From assembly GCA_964467985.1 (NCBI GenBank), contig CAYXTP010000009.1:62001-126000 (forward strand): a stretch of DNA of 64,000 bases. The letters run 5' to 3'. The notes under the pieces are model-generated. The model worked only from the letters and a program-made list of their open reading frames with translations. It ran no database searches and was not told the DNA's origin. This DNA comes from GCA-2720975 sp964467985 (GTDB lineage: Bacteria > Planctomycetota > UBA1135 > GCA-002686595). The position numbers and the translations under genes were made by a program. How positions within the stretch are numbered: position 1 is the stretch's first letter; every line of letters begins with the position of its first letter. Below, one piece after another: positions 43,967 to 53,204 of the stretch.

Positions 43967-44734
43967 CTAGAAGTACCAGGTCAGCCCGAAGAACACCAAG
44001 AGACCCTCTGGCCAGACCTCGAGGTCGACTTCCGCTCCGCCGAGATTCTGCAGCGCTAGGCGTTTCTCGCCTGGGGTGATCGACCACTCGTAGAAGGCAC
44101 CTATGTCGAAGGAGAGATTGTCACGCAGCAGGTAGGAGGCCCCGCCCACGGCCCCCAGAGTCCAGTAGGAACCCGCATCGATGTCCACGAACTCCGATGG
44201 GAATCCCGTGGACGCCGGGTAGTCCACTCTCACAGACCCAAAATCGACTCCGGGCACATAGGACAAATCGAGCCCAAGGAATGGCCGCAACCTGTTCTCG
44301 TGGCCTTTGGGCTCCAAGAAATAGCGAGACGTAAGCAAGTAGTGCTGAGTGGTGAAGGACTCCGTCGTCAAGGTGGCGCTTAGGGGCGACACCGGGTCGG
44401 CGTCGAAGTTCCGAAGTTCAGCTAACAACCCTAAGGCCAGGTTGTCCGTGACGAAGTACCCGTATTTGACCGCCCCGCCGTAGTTGGGACGCAGGTCGGT
44501 GTCGTCTGTACCGGTGTCGGGGACGCCTTGGTCCACCAGCGCGCCGCTGACGCCCTCGGCCTCAGCTTCGGCTCCGTAGAAGGCCCAGCCCGTGGAGACG
44601 CCAAATGTCTGAGTGCCCTTGCCCTTGTCGGACCACGCTGGTTGGCTGAGCGGTTCCGAGAAGTGCTTCAGGGGAGACGCACAGGAGGCAGTCAGGAGCA
44701 AGCTGGTCGTCAGAAGCAGGCGGGGGGAGAACAT
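43967..44734 (-). CDS. Outer membrane beta-barrel protein
   Basis: A 255-residue exported protein with a lipoprotein-like signal (LLLTASCAS) and alternating amphipathic strands (YGGAVKYGYFVTDNLALGLLAELRNF, TTQHYLLTSRYFLE, GAVGGASYLLRDNLSFDIGAFYEW). It ends in LLVFFGLTWYF with the C-terminal aromatic typical of outer membrane barrels, and resembles the OmpW/OprF-like 8-strand group. It lies 56 bp downstream of a VolA-type lipase gene on the same strand, so a function linked to that lipase is possible. Confidence 0.7.
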   Translation of the reverse strand: MFSPRLLLTTSLLLTASCASPLKHFSEPLSQPAWSDKGKGTQTFGVSTGWAFYGAEAEAEGVSGALVDQGVPDTGTDDTDLRPNYGGAVKYGYFVTDNLALGLLAELRNFDADPVSPLSATLTTESFTTQHYLLTSRYFLEPKGHENRLRPFLGLDLSYVPGVDFGSVRVDYPASTGFPSEFVDIDAGSYWTLGAVGGASYLLRDNLSFDIGAFYEWSITPGEKRLALQNLGGAEVDLEVWPEGLLVFFGLTWYF

Positions 44735-44790
44735 GGAGACTCGAGGGGGAGAGGAAGAGGAGCCGGGTTGGGCTCAGATGTACAGATCCG

Positions 44791-46977
44791 CTACTGGATC
44801 ACAGTGGTGTCGGGGAACGTGATCGACGAGCCGAGGTCCCAGGCAAAGGTCGCGGTCTCCGATCCCATTTCCAGGTAGGCGGCCAGCTCATCCACGGTCG
44901 CGCCTGGGAACACGAGCGATGAGTGGGTCCCCTCAATGAACCGAACCGCTCCCTGTAGGGGAGGCCCTCCGGAGAAACCCAGAGTGCCGCCGTTCAGATC
45001 AACAAGCGCCCGGGTCCAGTCCACCAGTCCGCCGATTTCGATTAGGGGCTCGGTGCCCGAAAGGGGTGCGCTGGGCACGGAGTTTGGAACCACATCATCG
45101 GGTAGACCGGAGGAGCCGCCGCCCACGACCTCGACTAGATGCACGGGGGTCGACCGCGCCGTGACGGCAGCGATGTGATGAATGGGATCGACCGTATCGA
45201 GCACCGTCTGAGAAGCCCAAAGGAACGACTCGAAGTCCTCGGTGCCTGCCAGCACACCCACGCTGGCGAGCCCGGCACGCAGGGGCGGACCGTAACTCAA
45301 CGACGCGTCGAGCATCTTCGAAATTCCGCCGCCGGGCATGCCCAGAGTTGAGGCTATAGGGGTCGGAGTGTGACTCAGGAAACTGACACCGATAATGGCT
45401 CCTAGGGAGTGCCCCACGAAATTGACGTTGGCTGTGTTCAAGTCGCCAGAGAAGTCCCCGTCGATGTCCAGGTCCCCGAGAATCGAATTCAAGTGCAAGA
45501 GGTCACTAACGCCTTGGCGCAGGTTGTCCCGCGCAACGGCCAAATTGGCGAGATTGATAAAGTGCGCGCCACTACTATCAATTACACCATCGGGTCCAGC
45601 GGCTCCCGTGGTCTCATCCATCAGGTCCAGACCAAACGTCCTCTCGCGCACAGTGCCGTCGAGATAGCCGGAAAAAAATGGATCGCTCACGCCGAGGCCA
45701 TGCAATGGAAGATCGATGGCTACGACAACACGTTGTGCGGCGGCCAGGCGGTCAGCGACGCCGGCCAGGCTCAGGCGGTTGGCCGTGAACCCGTGCACGA
45801 AGATCGTCACCGGCCAACCCTGGGGAGGCCTGCTCCCCACATTGGGGACGCTGATCAAGACGGGAATCTGCTCTGTCCCCGTCGGGTGAGGTAGTGGGTT
45901 GTAGCTCGTGAGGTGGGTGTCGCTGTCCCCGATGAACGGGTACCGGGCTGCCCAGGATTCTCGCAGGGGAGCCGGGTCGAATGAGGAACCCGAGGCGCTG
46001 ACATTCGAGGCTGCGGTCAAGAAATAGGGCACGCTCAGGCCCGCAGTGTACAAGTCTGCGCCGCCAGCCCCTCCCAAGGCGCTGGTGTCTGCGCCCGTGT
46101 TCGTCAGCGCACTGATCGATGCTGAACCAATCTCCGGCAGGGTGCCGGACGAACAATCGATAAAGCCGCTCGCGCACAGTGCGTTGATGATGGCCTGCTC
46201 GCCGGCCGCTCCAGCGCTGACGACCGTACTGATCGTGCCCAGGCTGGCCCCGATGGATTGCGTCGTGAAGTGATAGGCCATTGCGATCGAATCACGGTCA
46301 ACGCCAGCTCCCTCGGCAGCTCCCTCCATGGAGAGCACCATGACCTGTAGCGGGAACATCGGGTGATCCGGCGGCAGCAAGGGCGTCGAACTGGCGATCG
46401 TGTATTCCGCGTCCGTGGTGATGGCAGCTCCGCTGGCGTCCGTGATGCCGTCGGTCAACACCACCATGTAGGTTGTGCTTGGTGTTAGCGGCTCGGTGGG
46501 CCGGATCTCCATTGTGGATCCCGTGCTGTCCCAATCGGACAGGGCCGTCGTGTACTTGGAAGCAGCCAATTCCCCAAGGATGCCGGTGATCACGCCCCCC
46601 ACAGGTGCCAGGGTCGTGTCCGTGGACACGACGAAAATGCGCACGCTGCTGCCCGGTACAGCGCTGGTCACGTCGATCGCGCCGCTGAACGAGACCGAGA
46701 AAGGCGCTCCCACGGACCAGCCGTCCTGCGTGTTCATCGCCACCGGGGGGTCGGCGCCGTCCTCGGGATCGAGCACGGGAATGTTGAGCGTCAGATCCGC
46801 CGTGCCCGCAAAGAGCAGGTCGTTGGGAAGCGGTAGGTCACTGGCAGAGGGTTCGTAAACAGGCACGACCCGAGGAACAAAAGAGCCCGCGGCGGGCACA
46901 CCGTCAGAACAACCCGTTAGAGCAATGAGCAGTACTACAAAGGGCAGGCGAGTGCTGGCGGAAACGGAGGATCGCAT
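44791..46977 (-). CDS. VolA/Pla-1/cef-type extracellular lipase lipoprotein
   Basis: Surface or periplasmic lipase of 728 residues. The lipobox LIALTGC is followed by the bacterial virulence-factor lipase N-terminal domain signature (ASDLPLPNDLLFAGTADLTLNIPV, then LTPSTTYMVVLTDGITD). The alpha/beta-hydrolase domain shows VTIFVHGFTANR for the oxyanion region and the nucleophile elbow VGHSLGAIIG. In Vibrio this family (VolA) releases fatty acids from lysophosphatidylcholine. The start is ATG 46977; upstream in-frame codons have no signal-peptide logic. A fadD gene lies directly upstream and a barrel gene downstream. Confidence 0.83.
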   Translation of the reverse strand: MRSSVSASTRLPFVVLLIALTGCSDGVPAAGSFVPRVVPVYEPSASDLPLPNDLLFAGTADLTLNIPVLDPEDGADPPVAMNTQDGWSVGAPFSVSFSGAIDVTSAVPGSSVRIFVVSTDTTLAPVGGVITGILGELAASKYTTALSDWDSTGSTMEIRPTEPLTPSTTYMVVLTDGITDASGAAITTDAEYTIASSTPLLPPDHPMFPLQVMVLSMEGAAEGAGVDRDSIAMAYHFTTQSIGASLGTISTVVSAGAAGEQAIINALCASGFIDCSSGTLPEIGSASISALTNTGADTSALGGAGGADLYTAGLSVPYFLTAASNVSASGSSFDPAPLRESWAARYPFIGDSDTHLTSYNPLPHPTGTEQIPVLISVPNVGSRPPQGWPVTIFVHGFTANRLSLAGVADRLAAAQRVVVAIDLPLHGLGVSDPFFSGYLDGTVRERTFGLDLMDETTGAAGPDGVIDSSGAHFINLANLAVARDNLRQGVSDLLHLNSILGDLDIDGDFSGDLNTANVNFVGHSLGAIIGVSFLSHTPTPIASTLGMPGGGISKMLDASLSYGPPLRAGLASVGVLAGTEDFESFLWASQTVLDTVDPIHHIAAVTARSTPVHLVEVVGGGSSGLPDDVVPNSVPSAPLSGTEPLIEIGGLVDWTRALVDLNGGTLGFSGGPPLQGAVRFIEGTHSSLVFPGATVDELAAYLEMGSETATFAWDLGSSITFPDTTVIQ

Positions 46978-47237
46978 GGCTTGGGTCAATGAGGACGACT
47001 GGACAGACCGGAGCTGTTGGGGGGCGTCAGTCTCCTCAAACCGCGGGAGCGTGCGCAAGGAAGATCTATGTGGGCGCCGGACTCCCCATGCGAACCAAGT
47101 CCCCAGCACACGCGTCCACTCCCTTCTCGACTCTCATCGCAGCTACGCCAGGACCAAGCTCTATGGCGGCCAGAGTGGCCTGCCATTGGCGTCGGGCGGG
47201 CCCAAGAACGGAGGCCGAGGACACGAATCGAACAAAC

Positions 47238-48929
47238 CTAGTCGGCGGAGCCCCGTTTCTCCTCCATGTCCCGCAACTCACGGCGCAGGACCTTGAGCAC
47301 GGAACTCTTGGGCAGTTCGGCCAGGAACGCCACCTCTCGCGGGACCTTGTAGCGCACCAAGTTCTCCGTGCACCAGGCCTTGACCGCCTCTTCATCCAAG
47401 GTGGCTCCCGGCTGCAGGACAACGTAGGACTTCACCCGCTCGATACGCTCGGCGTCCGGCAGCCCAATGGTCGCTGCCTCCAAGATACCCTCATGCGACA
47501 TCAACACTTCATCCACCTCGTCGGGGAAGACCTTCATGCCGTTGACGTTGATCATGTCCTTGATGCGGCCGACGATGCTCAAGTATCCGTCCTCGTCCGC
47601 CACGGCTAGGTCTCCGGTGTGCATCCAACCGTCGATCAAGACTTCGCGGCTGGCCTCTTCGCGCCCCCAATAGCCGGCCATGACCTGTGGCCCCCGGATG
47701 AGCAACTGTCCTTCCTGCCCCTGTTCCACCTCGCGGGTGTCGTCTTCTGCAGAGACGATCCTGATCTGCGTGTCGGAGATGGGGATCCCCACCGACCCGA
47801 TCTTGCGCTTGCCCCAGAGCGGGTTGCATGTGGCCACGGGCGAGGTTTCGCTCATTCCAAAGCCCTCTACGATCTTGGATCCCGTCAGGCTCTCAAAACG
47901 GTTGAGCACTTCGACCGCCAGCGGGGCCGATCCCGAGAAGCAGGACTTCACGCTGCCTAGGTCATACTGCTCAATCTGCGGCAGGTTGTTCAGGCCATTG
48001 AACAATGCCGGCACGCCGGGGAAGAGCGTCACGCGGTGCTTGGTGATGTGCTTGGCCAACCCCTTGTAGTCGCGCGGATTGGGCACGAGCACCAACTTGG
48101 CCCCCGCCCAAAGCCCCCATCCCATGCAGACGGTCAGCCCGAACACGTGAAACAAGGGCAGGCAAGTGAGAAGCACTTCCTGGCCGTACTCCACACCCCT
48201 GAACCAGGCATCGATCTGCTGCACGTTGCAGGACAGGTTGCGATTCGTGAGCATGGCCCCCTTGGAGGGCCCCGTGGTCCCGCCCGTGTACTGCAGCAAG
48301 GCCACTTCATCCATGGCCACACTGGGCGAGGGAGGGTTGGGAGCGGTAGAGCGCAGGAGCTTGCGGAACAGATGCACACCGGGGCCGGGCATCACCTTGG
48401 CGGTTTTGGGCGGGTTCTCTTTTCGCAGCTTGAGAGGAGCCAGCAGGTTGAGAGGAAACCTCAGGTACTCCGGTATCGATGCAACGACGTACTGCTTGGG
48501 AGCCAGTTGCTCACGCGCAGGCTGCAGCGTCTGATCCCAGATGAAATCAGCCACGACAGCCAAGGCGCAACCAGCGTCGCCCCATTGGTGCTCGATTTCC
48601 CGCAGCGTGTAGAGCGGGTTGGTCATCACAACTTGACCCCCGCAACGCAGCACGGCCAAGAAGGAGATCACCGCCTGCGGGCAATTGGGAAGCTGAATGG
48701 CCACCCTGGTGCCTGGTTCAACACCCAGGCCGCCGAACGCCGTCGCAGCCCGGTCCACCTCGGCTGACAACTCCGAGTAGGTCATCTCACAGTTCAGGAA
48801 CGATAGCGCCGGCCGCTCAGCAAAGCGCTCGGCAGTCCTCCTGAAGATCGCGTCGAGAGTCAGATCATCAAAGTCGATGCAGGCGGGGACGCCAGAATCG
48901 TAGCTCTTCAGCCAGGGATGGTCGGCCAT
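47238..48929 (-). CDS. fadD: Long-chain fatty acid-CoA ligase
   Basis: Adenylate-forming enzyme of 563 residues that activates fatty acids to acyl-CoA. The P-loop motif YTGGTTGPSKGAMLTNRN, the A5 motif GFGMSETSPV, the A7 motif HTGDLAVADEDGYLSIVGRIKDMI and the A10 lysine region (KYKVPREVAFLAELPKSSVLKVLRREL) are complete. The closest type is FadD. It stands 260 bp upstream of the VolA-type lipase gene on the same strand, an arrangement that makes sense for using liberated fatty acids. Confidence 0.92.
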   Translation of the reverse strand: MADHPWLKSYDSGVPACIDFDDLTLDAIFRRTAERFAERPALSFLNCEMTYSELSAEVDRAATAFGGLGVEPGTRVAIQLPNCPQAVISFLAVLRCGGQVVMTNPLYTLREIEHQWGDAGCALAVVADFIWDQTLQPAREQLAPKQYVVASIPEYLRFPLNLLAPLKLRKENPPKTAKVMPGPGVHLFRKLLRSTAPNPPSPSVAMDEVALLQYTGGTTGPSKGAMLTNRNLSCNVQQIDAWFRGVEYGQEVLLTCLPLFHVFGLTVCMGWGLWAGAKLVLVPNPRDYKGLAKHITKHRVTLFPGVPALFNGLNNLPQIEQYDLGSVKSCFSGSAPLAVEVLNRFESLTGSKIVEGFGMSETSPVATCNPLWGKRKIGSVGIPISDTQIRIVSAEDDTREVEQGQEGQLLIRGPQVMAGYWGREEASREVLIDGWMHTGDLAVADEDGYLSIVGRIKDMINVNGMKVFPDEVDEVLMSHEGILEAATIGLPDAERIERVKSYVVLQPGATLDEEAVKAWCTENLVRYKVPREVAFLAELPKSSVLKVLRRELRDMEEKRGSAD

Positions 48930-49049
48930 GGGAACACGTCAGGGGGTGAGCGGTGGATCACGAGGGCTGCGCTCCCATCTTGACCAGACATCCGCGTTGT
49001 TCCAAGCACAAGCTGAGTCCGGCTAGTTTCACCCCCCCGCCGGGGTGAC

Positions 49050-49055
49050 TACACT
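49050..49055 (+). promoter_or_regulatory. Putative -10 box upstream of the AtuA-like gene
   Basis: TACACT, 10 nt before an ATG at 49066 that opens a 17-codon ORF, and 53 nt before the AtuA-like start at 49109. Confidence 0.35.
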
Positions 49056-49108
49056 GCCAGAAGTCATGCTCTTGCCCACCCCCTACCCAAGCCACCCTGC
49101 CCCTCTTC

Positions 49109-50491
49109 ATGTCTCCTGACAAGCCCGTCCGAATCGCCAACGGTCAAGGATTCTGGGGGGACTCCATCCTGGGTCCAATTCGCCTCTTGCGCGAAGGCCC
49201 GCTTGACTACTTGACCCTCGACTACTTGGCCGAGGTGACCATGAGCATCATGCAGAAGCTCAAGTCGCGGGATCCCAGCAAGGGTTACGCCACGGACTTC
49301 GTGCGCTTGGTGGACCGAGTGTTGCCGGAGCTGCTCGAGAAGAACGTGCGCGTGGTGGCGAACGCAGGAGGCGTCAACCCGCATGCCTGCAAGGACGCGC
49401 TGATGGAAGTGATCGCCAAGCACGGAGCCAAGGGTGTCAAGGTCGCCGTTGTGGAGGGAGATGATATTTACGGCGAGCTGGACAAACTGATGGACGCAGG
49501 AGAGGCGTTCACCAACATGGATACTGAACAGCCCCTCTCCGCCGTCCGCGACAGGGTCACGAGTGCCAACGTGTATCTGGGCGCCTTCCCCATCGCCGAA
49601 GCACTGGACCAGGGCGCCCAAATCGTTGTCACGGGTCGCGGCACGGACCCGGGCCTTGTTCTTGGCCCCATGATTCACGAGTTCGGTTGGGGCCCGGACG
49701 ACTTGGACCAGCTCGCAGCGGGCACCGTGGCTGGCCACATCGTCGAGTGTGGAGCCCAATGTAGCGGCGGAAACTTCACCGACTGGCAAGCCGTGCCGAA
49801 CATGGCCATGGTGGGCTATCCCATCATCGAAGCCCACGCGGACGGGACCTTTCACGTCACCAAGCATGGCGCTACGGGGGGCATGGTGACACGCTCAACG
49901 GTGGTCCACCAACTGGCCTATGAAATGGGCAACCCCTCAGCCTATCTGACGCCTGATGTGGTGGCGGATTTCACGAGCTTCCAGATCAGCGATGAGGGAC
50001 GCGATCGTGTGCGCATCGACGGTGTGCGCGGTACGCCAGCCACGCCCACGTACAAGGTGTCCATGAGTTTCCAGGACGGCTGGAAGTCCGTGGGGCAACT
50101 GACAGTCAGTGGCCCGCAAGCCCTGGCCAAGGCCCAGCTCTGTGCAGAAATCGTCTGGGAACGGCTGGCCTACGATGGGTTCACCTATCCCGACGACCAA
50201 CGCATGGTCGAGTTCGTTGGAGCCAACGTATGCCACGCGGGGATCGCGATTCCAGAAGCTGGCGAAGCGAGTGAAATCGTTCTACGCATGGGTGTGAAGG
50301 GTCCCGACCGCGCGGCGATTGATCGATTCGGTTCCGAGCTGGTTCCACTTGTGACCAGCGGGCCACCTGGTGTGACGGGCTTCGCTGGCGGTCGCCCCAA
50401 GGCCACCGAGATCATCGGCTACTGGCCGGCGCTCGTGACCAAGGATCGCATCCAACCCAGTGTCAGTGTTTTTTCCTCCCCCACCTCCTAA
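49109..50491 (+). CDS. AtuA-like DUF1446 protein (acyclic terpene utilisation family)
   Basis: Protein of 460 residues of the AtuA/DUF1446 family, which includes a component of geranyl-CoA carboxylase-linked acyclic terpene catabolism. Recognised from IANGQGFWGDSILGPIRLL, YLTLDYLAEVTMSIM, VVANAGGVNPHAC, TGRGTDPGLVLGPMIHEFGW, GGNFTDW and KHGATGGMVTRSTVVHQLAYE. It is followed 10 bp later by the partner small domain that is often fused to it. The exact reaction is not established. With pta and a cobalamin adenosyltransferase not far away, acyl-CoA breakdown is a reasonable setting. Confidence 0.85.
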   Translation: MSPDKPVRIANGQGFWGDSILGPIRLLREGPLDYLTLDYLAEVTMSIMQKLKSRDPSKGYATDFVRLVDRVLPELLEKNVRVVANAGGVNPHACKDALMEVIAKHGAKGVKVAVVEGDDIYGELDKLMDAGEAFTNMDTEQPLSAVRDRVTSANVYLGAFPIAEALDQGAQIVVTGRGTDPGLVLGPMIHEFGWGPDDLDQLAAGTVAGHIVECGAQCSGGNFTDWQAVPNMAMVGYPIIEAHADGTFHVTKHGATGGMVTRSTVVHQLAYEMGNPSAYLTPDVVADFTSFQISDEGRDRVRIDGVRGTPATPTYKVSMSFQDGWKSVGQLTVSGPQALAKAQLCAEIVWERLAYDGFTYPDDQRMVEFVGANVCHAGIAIPEAGEASEIVLRMGVKGPDRAAIDRFGSELVPLVTSGPPGVTGFAGGRPKATEIIGYWPALVTKDRIQPSVSVFSSPTS

Positions 50492-50501
50492 CAGGTCTGC
50501 C

Positions 50502-50867
50502 ATGCCCACCGTCCCGCTCTCACGGATTGCCCAAGCGCGCTCAGGCGACAAGGGCGAGGGATCCAACGCTGGCATCCTGGCTCGATCGCAAGAAGCGTAC
50601 GCCTTCTTGAAGGATGCACTCACCGAACAGGTCGCCGGAGCGCATCTGCAGTCCATCAACCCGGGCAGCGTCACGCGCTACGAGGCCGACAACATGTGGG
50701 TCTTGAATTTCTTGTTGGACGACAGCCTGGGCGGGGGCGGTTCCGCATCATTGAAGACGGATGCGCAGGGCAAGACCCACGGCTTGGCCCTCTTGCGTTT
50801 GCACATGGACGTGCCGCAATCCGTTCTGGACGCGACACCCCCCGCCACGCAGGATACGCCCCAGTGA
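50502..50867 (+). CDS. AtuA-associated small protein
   Basis: A 121-residue protein corresponding to the domain fused at the C-terminus of some AtuA-like proteins. It opens with the characteristic LSRIAQARSGDKGEGSNAGILAR and continues with NMWVLNFLLDDSLGGGGSASLKTDAQGKTHGLALLRLHMDVP. Here it is encoded separately, 10 bp after the AtuA-like gene, and its TGA overlaps the GTG start of pta (GTGA at 50864-50867). It probably forms a complex with the upstream product. Confidence 0.83.
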   Translation: MPTVPLSRIAQARSGDKGEGSNAGILARSQEAYAFLKDALTEQVAGAHLQSINPGSVTRYEADNMWVLNFLLDDSLGGGGSASLKTDAQGKTHGLALLRLHMDVPQSVLDATPPATQDTPQ

Positions 50868-51814
50868 ACCTGATTCTTGAGCTGCACGAAAAGGCGCGGC
50901 AGCTAAAGCGCCGAGTGGTCCTGCCCGAGTCTTCCGACCCGCGCGTGGCCCAGGCGGCAGCTATCTTGGCCTCTGAGGGACTCTGCCAACCCGTGCTTGT
51001 GGAGTGCCGAGGTATGGAGAGCGTGCCCTCCGGCGTGGAGAGTGTGCGCCCCGGCAAGCATCCCAACCAGGAGGCTTTCGCCGAGCGCTTGTTCGAGCGG
51101 CGCAAAGCCAAGGGCCTGAGCCTAGAACAGGCCCGCGAACTGATGCTCGATCCGCTTTATTTTGCGGCAGCGCTGGTCGCGAGCGGTGACTGTCATGCGG
51201 CGGTCGCCGGCAGTGAAGCCCCCACCGCAAACGTGCTGCGCGCGGGTCTGCAAGTCATCGGTCTCGCAAAGGGGATCGCGACACTCAGCTCATGCTTCTT
51301 GATGCTGGTGGGTGAAGAGGTTTACACGTTCGCGGACTGCGGAGTCGTGCCTGATCCAGATGCGGCGCAGCTAGTCGACATCGCACTCGCGTCAGCAGAG
51401 AGCCATCGGCGCTTGACAGGCCAGGCCGCGCGGCTGGCTCTGCTTTCCTTCTCGACACACGGATCGGCCACGCACCCGCGGGTCGACAAGATGCGTGAGG
51501 CCACCGAACTCCTGCGTCAGCGCGCACCAACATTGACGCTGGACGGCGAACTGCAGGTGGACGCCGCAATCGTCCCGGATGTTGCCGCATCGAAGGCACC
51601 GCGCTCGCCGTTGGGAGGCCGAGCCAACGTGCTCGTCTTCCCCGACCTGGACTCCGGGAACATCGCCTACAAGCTCACTCAGCGACTGGCGGGCGCCACG
51701 GCTCTGGGTCCGCTCGTACAGGGGCTGGAGCATCCGTTCATGGACCTCTCGCGCGGCTGTCGAACAGAAGACATTGTCAACGTGGCCTGCATCGCGGCGC
51801 TGCTCTCGTCATGA
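50864..51814 (+). CDS. pta: Phosphate acetyltransferase
   Basis: Transfers acetyl between CoA and phosphate; with an acetate kinase elsewhere it would link acetyl-CoA to acetate. The short single-domain form (316 residues) is visible: KRRVVLPESSDPRVAQAA at the N-terminus, DPLYFAAALVASGDCHAAVAGSEAPTANVLRAGLQVIG, FADCGVVPDPDAAQLVDIA, LSFSTHGSATHP and the C-terminal NVLVFPDLDSGNIAYKLTQRLAGATALGP. The GTG start at 50864 is chosen because the homology begins at VNLILELHEKA and the overlap is typical of this genome. A phosphate butyryltransferase is a less likely alternative. Confidence 0.92.
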   Translation: MNLILELHEKARQLKRRVVLPESSDPRVAQAAAILASEGLCQPVLVECRGMESVPSGVESVRPGKHPNQEAFAERLFERRKAKGLSLEQARELMLDPLYFAAALVASGDCHAAVAGSEAPTANVLRAGLQVIGLAKGIATLSSCFLMLVGEEVYTFADCGVVPDPDAAQLVDIALASAESHRRLTGQAARLALLSFSTHGSATHPRVDKMREATELLRQRAPTLTLDGELQVDAAIVPDVAASKAPRSPLGGRANVLVFPDLDSGNIAYKLTQRLAGATALGPLVQGLEHPFMDLSRGCRTEDIVNVACIAALLSS

Positions 51815-52248
51815 GGATCCTTCACGTCGTACTCTTCTGGGTCATGGCGCTAGGTGGACTCAGTAGTTGCGCCCTCTTTCGTGGCGACCCGGTGCACGTT
51901 CAGTACGACCGCGGCGTCACCGAGAGCGGAGTACGATGGGAAGACACGCGAACGGGTCAAGGCCACCGGGTCAGCTGGGAGGACACGGTCACCGTTCACA
52001 TGCTGACGCAGTTGCCCGACGGGACACGGGTCGACTCGACGCGGGAACGTGGAGTCCCTCTGACCTTCTCACTCCAGAACCCGCCGGTTCCCGGCCTGCT
52101 GGAAGGCATCACCGGAATGCGGCCTGGAGGGCAGCGCTCCATGCTCCTTCCACCATCCAGGGCCTTCGGGTCCGAGGGCATTCCAGGTAGGGTCCCTCCC
52201 GAAAGTCCCGTGCGTTTCGCCGTCGAGCTGCTTTCCGCCACGCGCTAG
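51811..52248 (+). CDS. FKBP-type peptidyl-prolyl isomerase lipoprotein
   Basis: Periplasmic-facing lipoprotein of 145 residues. The lipobox is LGGLSSC (Cys20). An FKBP domain follows, with VTVHMLTQLPDGTRVDSTRERG, VPGLLEGITGMRPGGQRSMLLPPSRAFGSEG and SPVRFAVELLS; the usual tyrosine of the G-Y motif is replaced in VTVHMLTQL, so activity may be weak. Its ATG overlaps the pta stop (51811-51814), although no functional link is obvious. Confidence 0.85.
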   Translation: MRILHVVLFWVMALGGLSSCALFRGDPVHVQYDRGVTESGVRWEDTRTGQGHRVSWEDTVTVHMLTQLPDGTRVDSTRERGVPLTFSLQNPPVPGLLEGITGMRPGGQRSMLLPPSRAFGSEGIPGRVPPESPVRFAVELLSATR

Positions 52249-52251
52249 GGT
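52246..52251 (+). promoter_or_regulatory. Putative -10 box of the Smr gene
   Basis: TAGGGT ends 6 nt before the ATG at 52258 and overlaps the upstream stop codon. Confidence 0.35.
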
Positions 52252-52257
52252 GGATCC

Positions 52258-52566
52258 ATGGCCCATCGCCGTGAACCAGACCGATCGATTGACCTGCACC
52301 ACTTGACCTGCGACCAGGCAATTCGCCAAACCCATCAGCAGCTCCTACGCATTCGGTCGAGCGGCCAGAGGTGCCTGGTAGAAGTCATCACGGGCAAGGG
52401 CGAGCATAGCCAGGGCGGGCAGTCCGTTATCCGGCCCGCGGTGAAGCAGTGGCTCGAGAATGAGGGCCGCCAGCTGGTGGGTGTGCGCGACGTGCAATTG
52501 GCTCCGGGTGGCGGTTCGCTACTGGTTCAGATTGGTGTGAAGGGGGAGCAAAGCGGGCGGGGTTGA
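52258..52566 (+). CDS. Smr-domain protein
   Basis: Stand-alone Smr (small MutS-related) domain of 102 residues, a fold with nuclease activity in several characterised proteins. Visible motifs are the conserved IDLHHLTCDQAI (D-L-H) and VEVITGKGEHSQGGQSVIRPAVKQWL, where T-G-K-G-x-H-S is the family core. No MutS ATPase is attached. Role unknown; family members are linked to recombination or ribosome rescue. Confidence 0.87.
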   Translation: MAHRREPDRSIDLHHLTCDQAIRQTHQQLLRIRSSGQRCLVEVITGKGEHSQGGQSVIRPAVKQWLENEGRQLVGVRDVQLAPGGGSLLVQIGVKGEQSGRG

Positions 52567-52623
52567 CGCCTGGGCCCCGAATGCCAACATGGCGCACCGT
52601 TCCCACCTCACTGCCCCATCCTG

Positions 52624-53196
52624 ATGAAACCCAGTCTTACCAATCGTCGCTTCGCTCTCCTCTGCCTGGGCTTGTTCGTGGGAGGCCTGACAATCAGCGC
52701 CTGCCAGGCGCCTGCGACCAACCCCAAGCAACTTCACGCCAGAGTCCTACGCGACTTTCGGTCTTGGGGTGGACTAGATGCCGAAGCCTTGGATCGCCAA
52801 ACCGCGCGCTACCAACTGGTCCATGAATGGCACGCTGATGGGGCCATCGTCTCGACGTCCGATTACCTCTGGTGCGCGGCGGCTCTGGTCACTTCTGACG
52901 AAGTCAGCGACCTGAAGCTGGCGCATGAACTGGCCTTGAAGGCGGCAGAACTGGGTGAGGCTCGCGGCTTCACCGTCCAAGCCGAGGCCACAGACAAGCT
53001 ACTTGTGCGCAGGGGCAAGCCGCAGCGTTACGGCACGCAGTACGTGTTCGAGACGATCCATCAGCGCTGGAAGTTGTTCCCGGTGGACCCGCGAACAACC
53101 GACGTCGAACGTCGGAGCATGGGTATCCCTCCGCTGGCGGAATTGATGGGCAAGGTCGACGCAATGAACGCCGAAATCCGCGAGAACCGCGACTAG
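52624..53196 (+). CDS. DUF6624-like lipoprotein
   Basis: Lipoprotein of 190 residues, lipobox GLTISAC with the lipidated Cys at about residue 28. The C-terminal half has the pattern ATDKLLVRRGKPQRYGTQY ... PVDPRTTDVERRSMGIPPLAE, which resembles the uncharacterised DUF6624 family (conserved G-K-P-Q-x-Y-G-T-Q). The middle contains short helical repeats. Function unknown. It converges on the DUF3187 gene with only 8 bp between stop codons. Confidence 0.7.
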   Translation: MKPSLTNRRFALLCLGLFVGGLTISACQAPATNPKQLHARVLRDFRSWGGLDAEALDRQTARYQLVHEWHADGAIVSTSDYLWCAAALVTSDEVSDLKLAHELALKAAELGEARGFTVQAEATDKLLVRRGKPQRYGTQYVFETIHQRWKLFPVDPRTTDVERRSMGIPPLAELMGKVDAMNAEIRENRD

Positions 53197-53204
53197 CGAG
53201 CGGC

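Noticed and set aside
46978..47237. 260-bp gap between fadD and the lipase gene examined for a small gene or RNA
   Set aside because: No tRNA-like fold, terminator or credible ORF was found on either strand; the frame extending from the lipase into it has no signal peptide logic.
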